Below, piece after piece: positions 47,330 through 58,360 of a stretch of DNA of 64,000 nt. The notes under the pieces are model-generated. The model worked only from the letters and a program-made list of their open reading frames with translations, did no database searches and was not told the DNA's origin. Position 1 is the stretch's first letter. Each line of letters begins with the position of its first letter. A program made the position numbers and the translations under genes. Source of the stretch: Pinus tabuliformis (Eukaryota; Streptophyta; Pinopsida; Pinales; Pinaceae); contig CM062815.1 of NCBI GenBank assembly GCA_031772625.1, forward strand, positions 607,927,918-607,991,917. The letters run 5' to 3'.

Positions 47330-50328
47330 TGTCCTCAACGCTTGAGTAGTTCTGGATACTTCTGCATAAATTTCTCATCCTCCCATGTGGAATCTTCAGC
47401 GGATAAGTTCTTCCACTTGATAAGGTACTTTGAAATTGATCGATTTCATAGCTGTCGAGTTCTTGTTTCTGTGACTGCTTCCGGTTCCAATATAATTTTT
47501 CCTTCCTCATCAAGTTCTGGCAATATTGTTTGAATTGGGAGCTTGTCACCTATAACCTTCTTTAAACATGAAACATGGAAGACTGGGTGCAATCGAGAAG
47601 CTGCAGGAAGCTCCAATTTGTATGCCATAGTACCAATCTTTTGCAACACCTTGTACGGACCATAATACTTTGGTGATAATTTATTATCCTTCTTAGCTTG
47701 CTTTAGGGACATTTGCTTATATGGTTGTAGCCGTAGGAATACCCAATCACCTACATCAAAACTTCTTTCACTGCGATGTTGATCTGCCTGTTGTTTCATT
47801 CTATTTTGTGCCAACACGAGGTTATCCTTTAAGAGTTGGAGGACTTGTTGTTGATGTTCGATGTGATGTTCCACTGCCTGAACCTTAGAATTTTCTCTTA
47901 AATATGATGTGATGGATGGTGGTTGATACCCATAAAGTGCCATAAATGGGGTCATTTTTGTTGCTGTATGGAAGGAAGTGTTATACCACCATTCAGCCAG
48001 AGGCAACCATTTGACCCATTGTGTCTGTTTATCAGATACAAAGCAACGAAGATATCCTTCCAAACATTTGTTTACTATCTCAGTTTGCCCATCAGATTGA
48101 GGATGATAAGATGAGCTATGAGCTAACTGAGTACCAAGAGAAGAAAATAATTATGTCCAAAAATTTCCAGTGAAAATGGGATCTCTGTCACTTACAATAA
48201 TCTTTGGGTTTCCATGTAGCTTTTGAATTGTTTCCATAAATGCAGTAGAAACTGTACTGGCTTTAAATGGATGTGATAATGCACAAAAGTGTGCATACTT
48301 GGTAAGTCTGTCAACTACCACCATGATGACACTCTTTCCCTCAGACTTGGGTAAACCTGTGATAAAATCCATTGAAACCTCCTCCCAACGTTGGCTTGGA
48401 ATGGATAAAGGTTGTAATAGACCCGATGTCTTAATTGTTTCAACTTTATTTTGCTGGCAAACCAAACATTCTGCCACAAACTTTTGAATATCTGATTTAA
48501 GGCCATCCCAAAAAAATTCCTTCTTAACCCTGTGGTAAGTTTTTAAAAATCCTGAGTGCCCTCCTAAGGGAGAAGTGTGCAATTCCATAAGAATCTTTTG
48601 TTTTAGCTGGGAATTCTTACAGAGGTATAAGCGATCTTTGTACCATAACGAATCATTTTTCCAGCTAAATGTATCAGAAGTACTGGAATCTTGTTGTAGC
48701 TTTCGAATAAGTGCCCACACTTCTTCGTCATTCTTCCATTCCTCCCTTGCTTCGTTTATCCAATATGGTTGGATAATAGAAATGGCACACAACAATGCTT
48801 CCACATCCTCATCCTTTCTTGAGAGTGCATCTGCCACCACATTTTGCTTCCCTTTTTTGTAGATGATTTCAAAGTCATAACCCAACATCTTTGTGACCCA
48901 CTTTTGTTGCTCTTCAGAGGATAATCTTTGTTCTAAAAAGTATTTAAGGCTATCATGATCCGTTTTTACCTTGAAGTGTCTTCCCACTAGGTAGGGTTGC
49001 CATTTCTTAAGTGCATGGAGTATTGCCAACATTTCCTTCTCATAAATAGCTTTGCTTAAAAACTTTCCCTTGATTGGACGACTTTCAAAAGCAATGGGTC
49101 TTTCATCTTGCATTAGAACAGCACCAATTCCATTTCCTGAAGCATCACATTCCACAATAAAGGTTTTTGTGAAGTCCGGTGTAGCTAAGACCGGTGCTTG
49201 GCACATTGCCTCTTTAAGATGTTCAAAGGCCTTTGTTGCTTCCGGAGTCCATGAAAATGAATCTTTCTTCAATAATGTTGTTAGAGGTGTTGCTATTCTC
49301 CCATAATTCTTAACAAACTTGCGATAATACCCTGTCAACCCAAGAAATCCTCGCAGATGCTTTATGGATGTGGGGATTTTCCATTCCTTAATGGCTTTAA
49401 TTTTTCTAGGGTCTACCTTAACTCCTTCATGAGATACAATATGACCCAAATATTCCACCTCCTGGACTCCAAAGAAACATTTAGATCTTTTTTCATATAA
49501 TTGTTTCTCCTCCAATAGTTGTAGCACCCTGTCAACATGCTCAACATGATCCTTCCAAGACTTGTTGTAGATTAGTATATCATCAAAAAATACTAACACA
49601 AATTTTCTAAGGAATGGTTTGAAAATTGAATTCATCAAACCTTGAAATGTTGAAGGTGCATTGGTAAGGCCAAAAGGCATGACCAAAAATTCATAATGAC
49701 CCTCATGAGTTCTAAATGCCGTTTTTGGAATGTCTTCAATCTTCATTCTGATTTGATGATATCCTGAACGAAGATCCAACTTGGTGAAGTAAATTGATCC
49801 ATGCAATTCATCTAGTAATTCATCAATAACAGGAATGGGGAACTTATCTTTAATAGTGAGCTTGTTGAGCTCCCTATAATCTGGACACATGCGCCATGAT
49901 CCATCCTTCTTGTGCACCAATACTACTGGAGCTGAGAAAGAACTTTGACTTGGTTGAATTATACCAGCCTCTAGCATTTCTGGAACCATATGTTCAATTT
50001 CACCTTTTTGGACATAGGGATATCTGTACGACCTGATGTTTGGAGGAACACTTCCTGGAATCAGATGAATAGCATGATCATGATCACGCATAGGTGGGAG
50101 ACCCTTGGGAGTCTCAAATACCTTGGAATGATTGTCCAAGACTTTTTGGAGATCTGGAGAAATAGATGATTCCAATGTGGAAACATCTAACGAGCATAAT
50201 TGTGCAATTACACCTCTTTGCTCCTTTTTTAGAAGCTTTGTCATACCATGAGAACTGATTATCTTTCCTGGTTTCCCCGCAATACCGCGGGAAAAGATCT
50301 GAAATTCGGACCCAAGGTTCAGCGTCAA
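47330..50328 (-). pseudogene. E5 pol region with chromodomain
   Basis: Read on the minus strand from 50328. Reverse transcriptase motifs: [52 protein letters not shown] and [10 protein letters not shown]. RNase H follows: [20 protein letters not shown] and [13 protein letters not shown], then DALSRKDED. Integrase: zinc-binding part with [10 protein letters not shown] and CLVCQQNK, core with [10 protein letters not shown] and [12 protein letters not shown], and [10 protein letters not shown]. The distal part (about 48060-47450) holds WYNTSFHTATKMTPFMALYG, LSPKYYGPYKVL and LHPVFHVSCLKK. A chromodomain-like segment with YLIKWKNLS and STWEDE lies at about 47480-47330. In chromoviruses this domain is thought to guide integration to particular chromatin. 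A few breaks. Confidence 0.9.
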
Positions 50329-50432
50329 TTCTTCTCAAATGGGTTTTTTTTGCGACTTCTGAAACGTCACAGAAAAACAGTTATAGCGAAAATGCCACGA
50401 TGATCTGTTTGGAGCAGCGAAACCCTAGAATT

Positions 50433-50449
50433 CCAAAGCTCTGATACCA
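50433..50449 (-). promoter_or_regulatory. Primer-binding site of E5
   Basis: The minus strand reads TGGTATCAGAGCTTTGG two bases after the LTR end; the first 12 bases match the initiator tRNA-Met complement. Confidence 0.92.
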
Positions 50450-50451
50450 AA

Positions 50452-50784
50452 TGTTATGAAACTAGCTCAAGAAAAGATAGAAAAGATAGATCAACCCCTT
50501 AGAATTCAGCCTCTTCGAGGGGGCAACCTCCTTTACATTACATAAATGAACAATTCTTGGATGATTCAAATGACAAAACCTCCTTTCTATATATAGGAGT
50601 CTAAGGAGTCACAATATAATCCAGCCGACCTAACAATAATAATATAAAGCCACAAAAATAACAATAGAGGGATTCTATGGGGCACAGAAATAACAATATG
50701 GGGGTAATAGGGGCACAACAATATAAATAAGGGGCATAACTACAATAGTAATGGGGTAATCACTAGTATTATAGGGACCCAACA
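50452..50784 (-). repeat. 5' LTR of E5 (right)
   Basis: TGTTATGAAACTAGC to GGACCCAACA on the plus strand, 333 bases, followed by GTTGG. Confidence 0.95.
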
Positions 50785-50789
50785 GTTGG

Positions 50790-50871
50790 GGTCTAGCCAA
50801 GACCCTCCAGAGTTTATCTGGGTCATCAATCCACCAGATCTGCCTTGTTGAAATCTTGGGAGTCGCACCAA
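50790..50871 (-). other. E3 leader, part next to the LTR-like block
   Basis: Matches about 25825-25907 (TCTGGGTC then ATCCACCA). A primer-site-like TGGTGCGACTCCC lies on the minus strand at about 50858-50870, but the tRNA cannot be named. Confidence 0.4.
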
Positions 50872-51186
50872 AATATATGTCATGCCAGGCCCCCCCGGGT
50901 AATACTCTCAGGGGTTAAAAAGGTCGTGATGAACGAAGATCCACCTGACTCCGCTCAGAGTTTAACCAAAGGGCACCACCTTCCATTAACCTCTCGCTTT
51001 TGGGTTGTTGCATCCGTGAAAAGAAAATTGTTTAACATTGCCTTTGGTTGAGTGTGTTTAGTGCGCAGCAAGCACTTATATTTTTATTTCCTTTTTCCAA
51101 CTTGGGTGTATTTGTTCTTCTCCTGCACAGGGATAAATCTAGGACCATCTGATGAAGATGTAATCATGCTAAAGAGGAGAACAACA
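50872..51186 (-). repeat. LTR-like block of E3 (5' side)
   Basis: Matches 25908-26219; outer end TGTTGTTCTCCTC on the minus strand. The two blocks share GTTTAGTGC near the middle and the last 60 bases closely. The inner border is approximate. Confidence 0.45.
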
Positions 51187-51742
51187 AACTACATGGCTCC
51201 AAGAAATTGAAGAAATCAACCAAAGCATTCAATCAGAGAATGCTGAAATGAGGAGACTTATACAACAGGCAAAGGAGGAGAAAAAAAGTTTGCAACATCT
51301 GTTACCATCCAAGGAAGAGGCCTTGCAATGTGACAAGACATCATCACCCACATCAGATTCAATACCCGAAGTAAAAAGTGATTCTTTAGTTTCATGTTCT
51401 CTTTATGATGATGATTTTGTTGCTTTTGAGAAACATACGAGAGGAATTGGTTCAATATTGATGAAGAAAATGGTTTATCAAGGAAAAGCCCTCAACATTA
51501 ATGGCCAAGGCATCCTGAATCCCATCAAGGTGGAGAAATTTCCTCGTTATGCAGAACTTGGTTATGTCAGAAAGGAGGTTGGAGAATGTTCCATGACAAC
51601 CAGTGATCAATCAATGACAAATGTTGAGATCACATCACAACATTCTAGTGATAGTGAGGATTCCATAGGAAGAGCTAGGGCAAGTTATCCTTGTCACAGA
51701 CACACCAAAAATAGTCATTCAAAGAAGGCCAGGAAAGTATAG
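51187..51742 (+). pseudogene. Gypsy polyprotein fossil with G-patch-like segment
   Basis: A plus-strand open stretch from about 51248. It begins with a Glu/Lys/Gln-rich coiled-coil-like part (MRRLIQQAKEEKKSLQHLL) and has a conserved block, FEKHTRGIGSILMKKMVYQG then ALNINGQGILNPIKVE, which is the G-patch-like segment found in many plant gypsy polyproteins; G-patches bind RNA or RNA-helicases. A Ser-rich acidic tail and a His/Lys-rich end follow. No LTR of its own was found; it abuts the outer end of E3 and may be the sequence E3 entered. A fossil, with some breaks. Confidence 0.6.
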
Positions 51743-53800
51743 AGGAATAAGAACCATTGCAGTCACTGCAACGAGTGTGGACATTAGAGAGCCACATGTT
51801 GGGAACTTCATGATTAGGAAGCACATACGAAGGACCAACCTGGTGGAGTTTCTCAAGAGAATCAGCTACAGGAAGAAGACCCATTCACCTTGTTGGGTGA
51901 GAGATTGTGGCATCAAAATATTTTTTGAGCATGGCCACATTTTGTAAATCACATGTTGTGAAATGAATGTAAAAGTGGTGAAATGTTTCACTTATGAATA
52001 TAACATGGTGATATTTTTGGCATTTTAGTTGATAGCTTGGGAAATGGTTTGTGATGTAAACTTGACCATGAGTACATTATAAACTCTTGGAAATTTTGGG
52101 GTTTGCTTGGGTATTGTTCTGGTCTTGTGATTGAACATGTATTAGTAGTACATGTTTGCATATGATACAAGTGTCAGTGTCATGATTCTAAGTTTTGAAG
52201 TACAAAGGTGAAGGAAAGGGAAGGTGGCCAATTATAGAAAAATAATATACATATCAAGATTGCAGTCATGTTTATGATTTTGGAGGATTAAAGCTTCTCA
52301 ATGGAGAGGAATGATCTAGGTGGTTTTGGAGAGGCTCAAAAATCAAAGTCTTTAGGTTTCATCAAAACTAAGACCTAATTGGAGAGCTTGTCATCCTGAT
52401 TCCAATGGCATAGATGACACTTAAATATGAATTTGTATGTACAAGTTATTAGTAGTAAAATTTCAAGTCAAAAGGAGTAGTACATTTGTCACCAGCTAAA
52501 TTTGGAGCACAACTAAATTTGGTAGTTTGGTTAAATCAAGTGGAATCCGCTAAAATTGGTGGCATCTAACCGAGAGACACTTTGGCACTTTTCGGTAGCC
52601 ATAACTGATCAATTTGTTTCCATTTAATTTTTCCAATGAACCCTAAAAATTTGATGAATAGTTTATGGTTTATTTTAAAAAATAAAAATAAAAATATTAA
52701 AAAAAAAGGTCGTGGGCCACCAACCTTGCCACCCCATTGTTCCAATTATATAAAAACATATTTTAAAAGGGTAGGGGTCTACAACTCTAACTCAGGACCT
52801 CGCCCATGACCCCCCATATATAATATAACAATCGACCAATTAGGGGTTGGTGAGGATAGAACCCACCCAGCTAGTTGGCTAGCTCACCGAATGGGTGGCC
52901 CCATAAATATTAACCGCCAATTTAAACTACAACAAACACGCCATATTTCAAGCCAAACAGATGGGCCACAGGGTTAGAACCCAGCCCACCCCAACCACAT
53001 TCATCGTTTAAACCCCGCCAACCAGGTTTTCTGTTGGGCTAGCTTAGGTTCTAACACCTAAATTTTGTATAAAAACCAACCTTACCATTCAACCATGGGA
53101 CAGACAGATGGAACACCAAGCCACATAATAAGGAACAGGGTGGAACTGCACCTAGGTGGTCACACTTTTTGAGATGGCTATATTCCTGGGAATATTCCTA
53201 AAATATTCCACAAAATATTCTTTATGCAAAATCTTTGAGGAATATTTAGATTCCTTGGGGGGCAAATTTTGACAACATCAGAACTATGCCAAGTTTATAC
53301 TCATCTGAATCCATTTTTTACTAGGAGTTTGATGGTGCAGTATGTTTCTTCATTTGAGCAGTTGATTTTTTCCCCATCTTCAAAAGAGAATCGCGTGAAC
53401 AATCTAAAAGATTTCTGGGTAGCCCATATTTGACCGTAACACAAATGGGTCATGTTTATACTCAAATTTCACAATTTTTCATAAGGAATCCGATGATGCA
53501 AATAATTTTTTGATCTGATCAACTCCTTTTCAATCTATCCCCAAATTTGGAGGTATAAGGTGTATTTTTTAGATGTATTCATTTGATTCTGTTGTTGATG
53601 AATGAAAAGGCCTCCCCACTTTGAGCAGGGCTCAGAGACATAGTCCACATTGGATGAACTTCGTTATCAATTTTTGTGCGTTCCATGTCTTTATGGTTGC
53701 CTTTGATTATACTCTTATTTAAAGTGTATGCGCATGTGATTTTTATGCTCTTTTTACATGAAATTTTGAATACATCAATGAAATAAAAGATCCTAGATCA
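51743..53800. other. Region without recognisable genes
   Basis: AT-rich, no domain in any frame. A tRNA-derived, SINE-like stretch lies at 52775-52905. Nothing else was recognised. Confidence 0.5.
52775..52905 (-). repeat. Possible SINE or tRNA-derived remnant
   Basis: On the minus strand, GGTGAGCTAGCCAACTAGCT resembles an A box region and GGGCGAGGTCCTGAGTTAG resembles a B box region, in that order. No clear tail or target duplication was found. Confidence 0.35.
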
Positions 53801-54820
53801 TAAACCATGATTGACCATTGTCAACTATAAGAAACCATAGTCAATTGATGTCAACTATGGCGAACCATGATCAACCATGGTCAACCAAGCTCAATGATGG
53901 TCAGCCAAGGTCAACCATGGTTAACAAATGTTATCCAAGATAAATATGGCTAAAATGGTGAACCAAGGTCACCGATGGTTATAACCATAGTTAGCCAAGG
54001 CCAACCATGATCAACCATGGTCAACCAAGACAATCCTGGCTAGAATAGTCGAACATGGTAAAACAAGGTTAACCTTGGTCAACCATGATCTACTATCGTC
54101 AACCATAATGGTTAATTATGATTAACCATAATGATAAATTAAGATATTTATGGTTAGAATGGTTAAATATGATCACCAGGGTCAGCCATGGTCAACCATG
54201 GTTAATCAAGATCAACATGATTAGAATGGTCGAACATGGTCAACCAAGATAAACCATGGTTTACCATAGTCAACCTTGATCAACCATGGTCAATGATGAT
54301 CAACCATACGATGGTCTATGACAATCAACCATGATCAATCATGATTAACAAAGGTTGACCAACCATGTCCAACCATACCATGATCAACCATGATGAATGA
54401 TGGTCAACCAAGGTTAACCAAGATAAACATGATTAGAATGGTGAAGCATGGTCAACTATGGTCAAATGTGGTCAACCTTAGTTAACCATACCATCATCTA
54501 CAATGGTCAACCATGATCAACCACACCTAACCAAGGTCAACCAAGGCCGGCCATGATTAACCATGGTCAACTATTGTTAGCCATGGTCAACCATGGTTAA
54601 CCAAGGTCAACCAATATCAACATGATTAGAATGGTCAAACCTGGTCAACTAAGGTCAAATAAGGTCAACCATAGGAAATCACGATCTACCATGATCAACT
54701 AAGATCAACTATGATCAACCATGATAAACCATATCATGGATTACCACGGTCAACCGTGATCAACCATGGTCAAGTATTATAGACCATAATCAACCATAGT
54801 TGACTATGGTAAACCAAGAT
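53801..54820. repeat. Decamer minisatellite, array 1
   Basis: About one kilobase of degenerate ACCATGGTCA units in tandem (variants with ATGATCA, AAGGTCA, TATGGTCA). The minus strand reads GGTTGACCATGGTTGACC, so the W-box core TTGACC recurs about every ten bases. Six copies of a longer variant, AACATGATTAGAATGGTC or close to it, are spaced through it (near 53940, 54030, 54140, 54208, 54420, 54613), giving a loose higher-order pattern. It ends abruptly at the E7 LTR. Confidence 0.9.
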
Positions 54821-55649
54821 TGTAACAACCCCAATTTAAGATATACAAATAATTACATCAAATTATATGATTAATAATCAAAACACAACTATTCCATTAA
54901 TTAATATAGAATTTCCAAAAAACGCGAACAAACACGACTTACTTGTGACAATGATATTCCTTACTTATAATTTCAGAGTTGAATGCTATAAAAATCCCAC
55001 TAACCGCAACAAAGTTTTGGGAATGACTCTCCACTCAATCGTAGGCTCAACTGCACATAATCTTTCTACAATTGCCCACCCCTGAGCCCTCAATCAACGT
55101 ACTACTGCCATGGAATCTTTTGTCTCACAACACTTTTCTCCCAAGAGAATGGATGAAGGAATGATGATTTTCATCTTCCTCATCATCTATTAAATAGACC
55201 AAACAATGGAAAGGAGTCTGCATGCACACATCCCATGTGTCAACATACAATTTTTATTTCTTTATTTTTAGTTTTACTTAGTTTAATATTTCTCTTAGTT
55301 TAATTCTTTCTTATTTTATTCATTTTTACTTTTTTGTTAACTTTACTTATTTTTACTATTTTTATAGTTCTCTTAGTTTAACTCTTTCTTATTTTATTTT
55401 ACTTTTTGTTAACACTATTTTTATAGTTTACTTTTATATATAATTATTTAGAACTTCGCTATTATTATTTACTGTTTTATTTATTTATTATTATTATATT
55501 CTCTTCTTCATTTACTATTATTATATTTTCTTTAATTTTCTATTATTTATTTATCATTATTATCTTTTCTTTATTGTTTATTATTTATTTGCTTATATTT
55601 TAATATTATATTATTTTGATTATTATTATTATTATTAGGGGATATTGCA
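54821..55649 (-). repeat. 3' LTR of E7 (left)
   Basis: Plus strand TGTAACAACC to GGATATTGCA. The inner half is low-complexity TTATTTATT-type sequence. Confidence 0.65.
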
Positions 55650-55665
55650 TACTCCCCCTCTTTAA
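55650..55665 (-). promoter_or_regulatory. Polypurine tract of E7
   Basis: The minus strand reads TTAAAGAGGGGGAGTA directly before the LTR start TGCAATATCC. Confidence 0.65.
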
Positions 55666-57430
55666 CGAACTTCTTTCCGAAGTTAAGTTGAATCATTTAA
55701 TATTTTATTTATTTAGTTATTTATTACTTCACGTTTTCCCTACATCCTCTGTTGAACTATTATAACCAGCACGCATCGAAAGTTTCCCTAGCGCCCAGGA
55801 AATCTCAAGGAATCTTTGTCCTTTTTCCCACTTTTGGAACCTGGAATAAGCCTCATCAGTTTGTATCATAGCCCAAGCCTAGCCCCAAGGCTCGCGCCTG
55901 CCTCAGACCTCATCTACCCTAAGGTGGGCATCCGATCCCAGTGCTCAATGACTCTGGTCATCTAGCAAGGCTGGCCCACTCCCTCCACACATACTAAGGT
56001 GCATAGTCCCAAGCATCGAAGTCCTTACACTCCCAACAGACTTCAACCTCCCAATCCATTATCAGTTACCTAATCCACAATATCAGGCACTTGGCCTCCT
56101 CAAGATGGTCCTATAGCCCCTCAAGAGCTATCCATAAAGAGCTATACAAGACAAAGGAACCAATGGAATATGTAGTGTTGATTGAGTTTGTCCCAAGCCC
56201 ATATGGTGTTAGATATTCTCCCTCGCAAGTATGGGCTCCCACGAGATCATCATATAAATTGGCCCTCTTGGCCCATTTGTGGATTTCCTGTCAATCACCA
56301 CATCTCAACATACATCCAATGCATTAGCTATAATCATAGTATCATAGAAAATAATCCACATGCCAACTCTTGCATGTCATCATGATAACACAACATTATT
56401 GTTAATCACAACATTCTAAATAGTAAAGAACTGCATACGCTTGCCCAAAATATAAACCTCTTATAATGTTATTATATTATCATTATTCTATTTTTACAAA
56501 TCTATAACTTTTATATTATTAATAATTATATATGTCATAACAAATTAACTAGAACTTCTCTTTAAGTTTTGGGGTTTGGTTCGAGTTTGAGATATAACTT
56601 TAGTTATCTATACTTAATTTACAATTTAGAATATAAATTTTAATTATTTATAATTAACTTTTATTTTAGCTATTTCGAAAATAGTTTTTAATTTAAAAAT
56701 AAATCATAAAGTTTAAGATAACAATCAAATAACTTTTAGTTATTTATGACCAATTATATATATCTAACTAAAGATAAATTTTAATTTAAATAAATAATAA
56801 TACTAAATTTAAAATACTTTCAGTTAATAATTGGTTTTTAGTTTGAAATATAATTTTTAATTATCAATAATATTTTTCAGTTTGAAATATAACTCATTTT
56901 AGTTTTTACTTCACAAATAAATCACAAATTTTATAATAACAACTATATAAAGAATTAAATTTAAATAAATACAAATATTAAAATTAAATTTTAATTTAAA
57001 AAACAAGTAATTCACTTTTATATTTAATATGCAAAAATTATAATTTGAGATTAATAACATATGCATATATATTATTAATTGTGCTTCTTTATTTTTTTAA
57101 AAATAAAAAATTTATAATAATGTATTTAGAGTATCCATGTTACTATATTGTAGAGTATGTATATACGTCCAAAGATTATTAAAAAAAAATTATCTACTTT
57201 CATAAAAACAATGATATTTATTTAATAATTTATCCAATAATTATTGTAAAAATAATGATATTTATTTAGTAATTTATATAATAATTATTGTAGAAAAAGA
57301 TAAAAATTGTATTTATTTCTCAAATTTATTTTCATTAAATTTGTCCCCGTCATCGCAAACAAAATTATTGATGAATTTAATTATGTATTTTTCTCAAAAT
57401 TTTACCTAGAGGTCACATAGAGTCGAACCC
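55666..57430 (-). other. E7 interior
   Basis: The left third (to about 56400) is GC-moderate with no recognised product; the remainder is extremely AT-rich. A 42-43-base tandem duplication (AATGATATTTATTTA...AATAATTATTGTA) lies at about 57210-57293. Confidence 0.5.
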
Positions 57431-57442
57431 GCTCTGATACCA
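57431..57442 (-). promoter_or_regulatory. Primer-binding site of E7
   Basis: The minus strand reads TGGTATCAGAGC two bases from the LTR terminus. Confidence 0.75.
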
Positions 57443-57444
57443 TA

Positions 57445-57926
57445 TGTAACAACCTCGATTTAAGATATACAAATAATTACGCCAAATTATATGATTAATA
57501 ATCAACACACAACTATTCCATTAATTAACATAGAATTTCCAAAAAACTCGAGCAAAGACGACTTACCTGTGGCGATGATATTCCTTACTTGTGATTTTGG
57601 AGTTCAATGTTTTTGGAATCCCGCTAATAGCAACAAAGTTTCAGGGACAACTTTCCACCCAACTGTAGGCTCAGCTGCACATAATCTTTCTATAGCTGAC
57701 CGCCCTCGAGCCCTCGATCAACGTACTACTGCCAGAGAATCATTTGTCTCACAACACTTTTCTCCCAAGAGAATGGATGAAAGAGGAGAATGGATGAAAG
57801 AATGATGATTTTCATCTTCCTTGTCGTCTATTACATAGACCGAACAATGGAAAAAGGTCTACATGCACACTTTCCATGTGTCAACATGCAACTTTTATTT
57901 CTTTATTTTAAGTTTTGCTTAGTTTA
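57445..57926 (-). repeat. 5' LTR of E7 (right)
   Basis: Plus strand starts TGTAACAACC and follows the left LTR to about 57926, where array 2 begins. Confidence 0.7.
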
Positions 57927-58360
57927 ACGCTGGTCAACCATTCTCAATGAGAATATGTTAACATCAATCATGATTAACCATGGCCAACAATTGTCAACCA
58001 CCATTGAATATGGTCAACCCTGGGCGACCATGATCAACCATGGTTGAATAACTTTATTTGTGATCAACCATGAGCAAGGCCTCTATGGTTGAATATGGTC
58101 AACCATATCAAGCATGGTCATCTTTGGTCAGCCATAATCAATCTAGAACATTTCGACATCAACCATGGTCAAACTTGGTCAACCATACCATGGTCGACCA
58201 TGGTGAACCATGTCAACCATGGTCAACCTTGGTCAACCATTGTCAACCATGATTAACCACAATCAACCATACCATGGTTTACCAGGATCAAACATGACTA
58301 ACCACATTCATCCATGATTAAGCATGATTAAGCATGGTCGAGAATAGACAACCAAGATCA
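57927..58360. repeat. Decamer minisatellite, array 2
   Basis: Same ACCATGGTCA-type units as array 1, in the same orientation (TGGTCAACCATGGTCAACC around 58200). The open frame across it is only the translated repeat. Confidence 0.9.

Larger units (their letters stand above)
46973..50784 (-). mobile_element. E5: Ty3/gypsy chromovirus, young, incomplete
   Basis: LTRs of 333 bases at 46973-47305 and 50452-50784 differ at only four positions (about 1.2%). GTTGG duplications lie at 46968-46972 and 50785-50789. The minus-strand primer site next to the right LTR gives the orientation. Parts recognised are reverse transcriptase, RNase H, integrase with its zinc-binding end, and a chromodomain-like C terminus; gag and protease were not recognised, and at 3.8 kb it is shorter than whole chromoviruses. 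It is therefore a recent, incomplete copy that probably moved with proteins of a relative. A few breaks. It is inserted in the E3 leader. Confidence 0.93.
25908..51186 (-). mobile_element. E3: large Tat-like Ty3/gypsy element carrying nested insertions, broken
   Basis: Minus-strand order: LTR-like block (51186 to about 50872), leader, ORF1 copy 3, gag, protease, RNase H, reverse transcriptase, second RNase H, integrase, LTR-like block (26219 to about 25908). Without the four inserted elements (TRIM-like, solo-LTR-like, E4, E5) its own length is about 11.6 kb, in the range of Ogre/Tat elements that carry an extra ORF before gag. The protease, RT and integrase motifs are clear. The assignment of ORF1 and the end blocks to the same element rests on position and on the repeated end block. 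It is old, with many breaks. Confidence 0.55.
54821..57926 (-). mobile_element. E7: minus-strand LTR element without recognised coding parts
   Basis: A repeat at 54821-55649 recurs at 57445-57926 in direct orientation, about 10% different. Next to the right copy the minus strand has TGGTATCAGAGC (57442-57431), the initiator tRNA-Met site. Next to the left copy it has the purine tract TTAAAGAGGGGGAGTA (55665-55650). Both signals agree on a minus-strand LTR element. The interior (55666-57430, 1.8 kb) has no recognised protein domain and much of it is extremely AT-rich, so this is a non-autonomous or decayed copy. It lies within the decamer minisatellite. Confidence 0.7.

Noticed and set aside
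54867-55085. Frames in the E7 LTRs (also 57491-57805) with matching sequences
   Set aside because: Similarity is explained by the LTR duplication; no protein domain.
58070-58252. 60-residue frame with repeated QPWS-type words
   Set aside because: Translation of the decamer minisatellite; no start context or domain.
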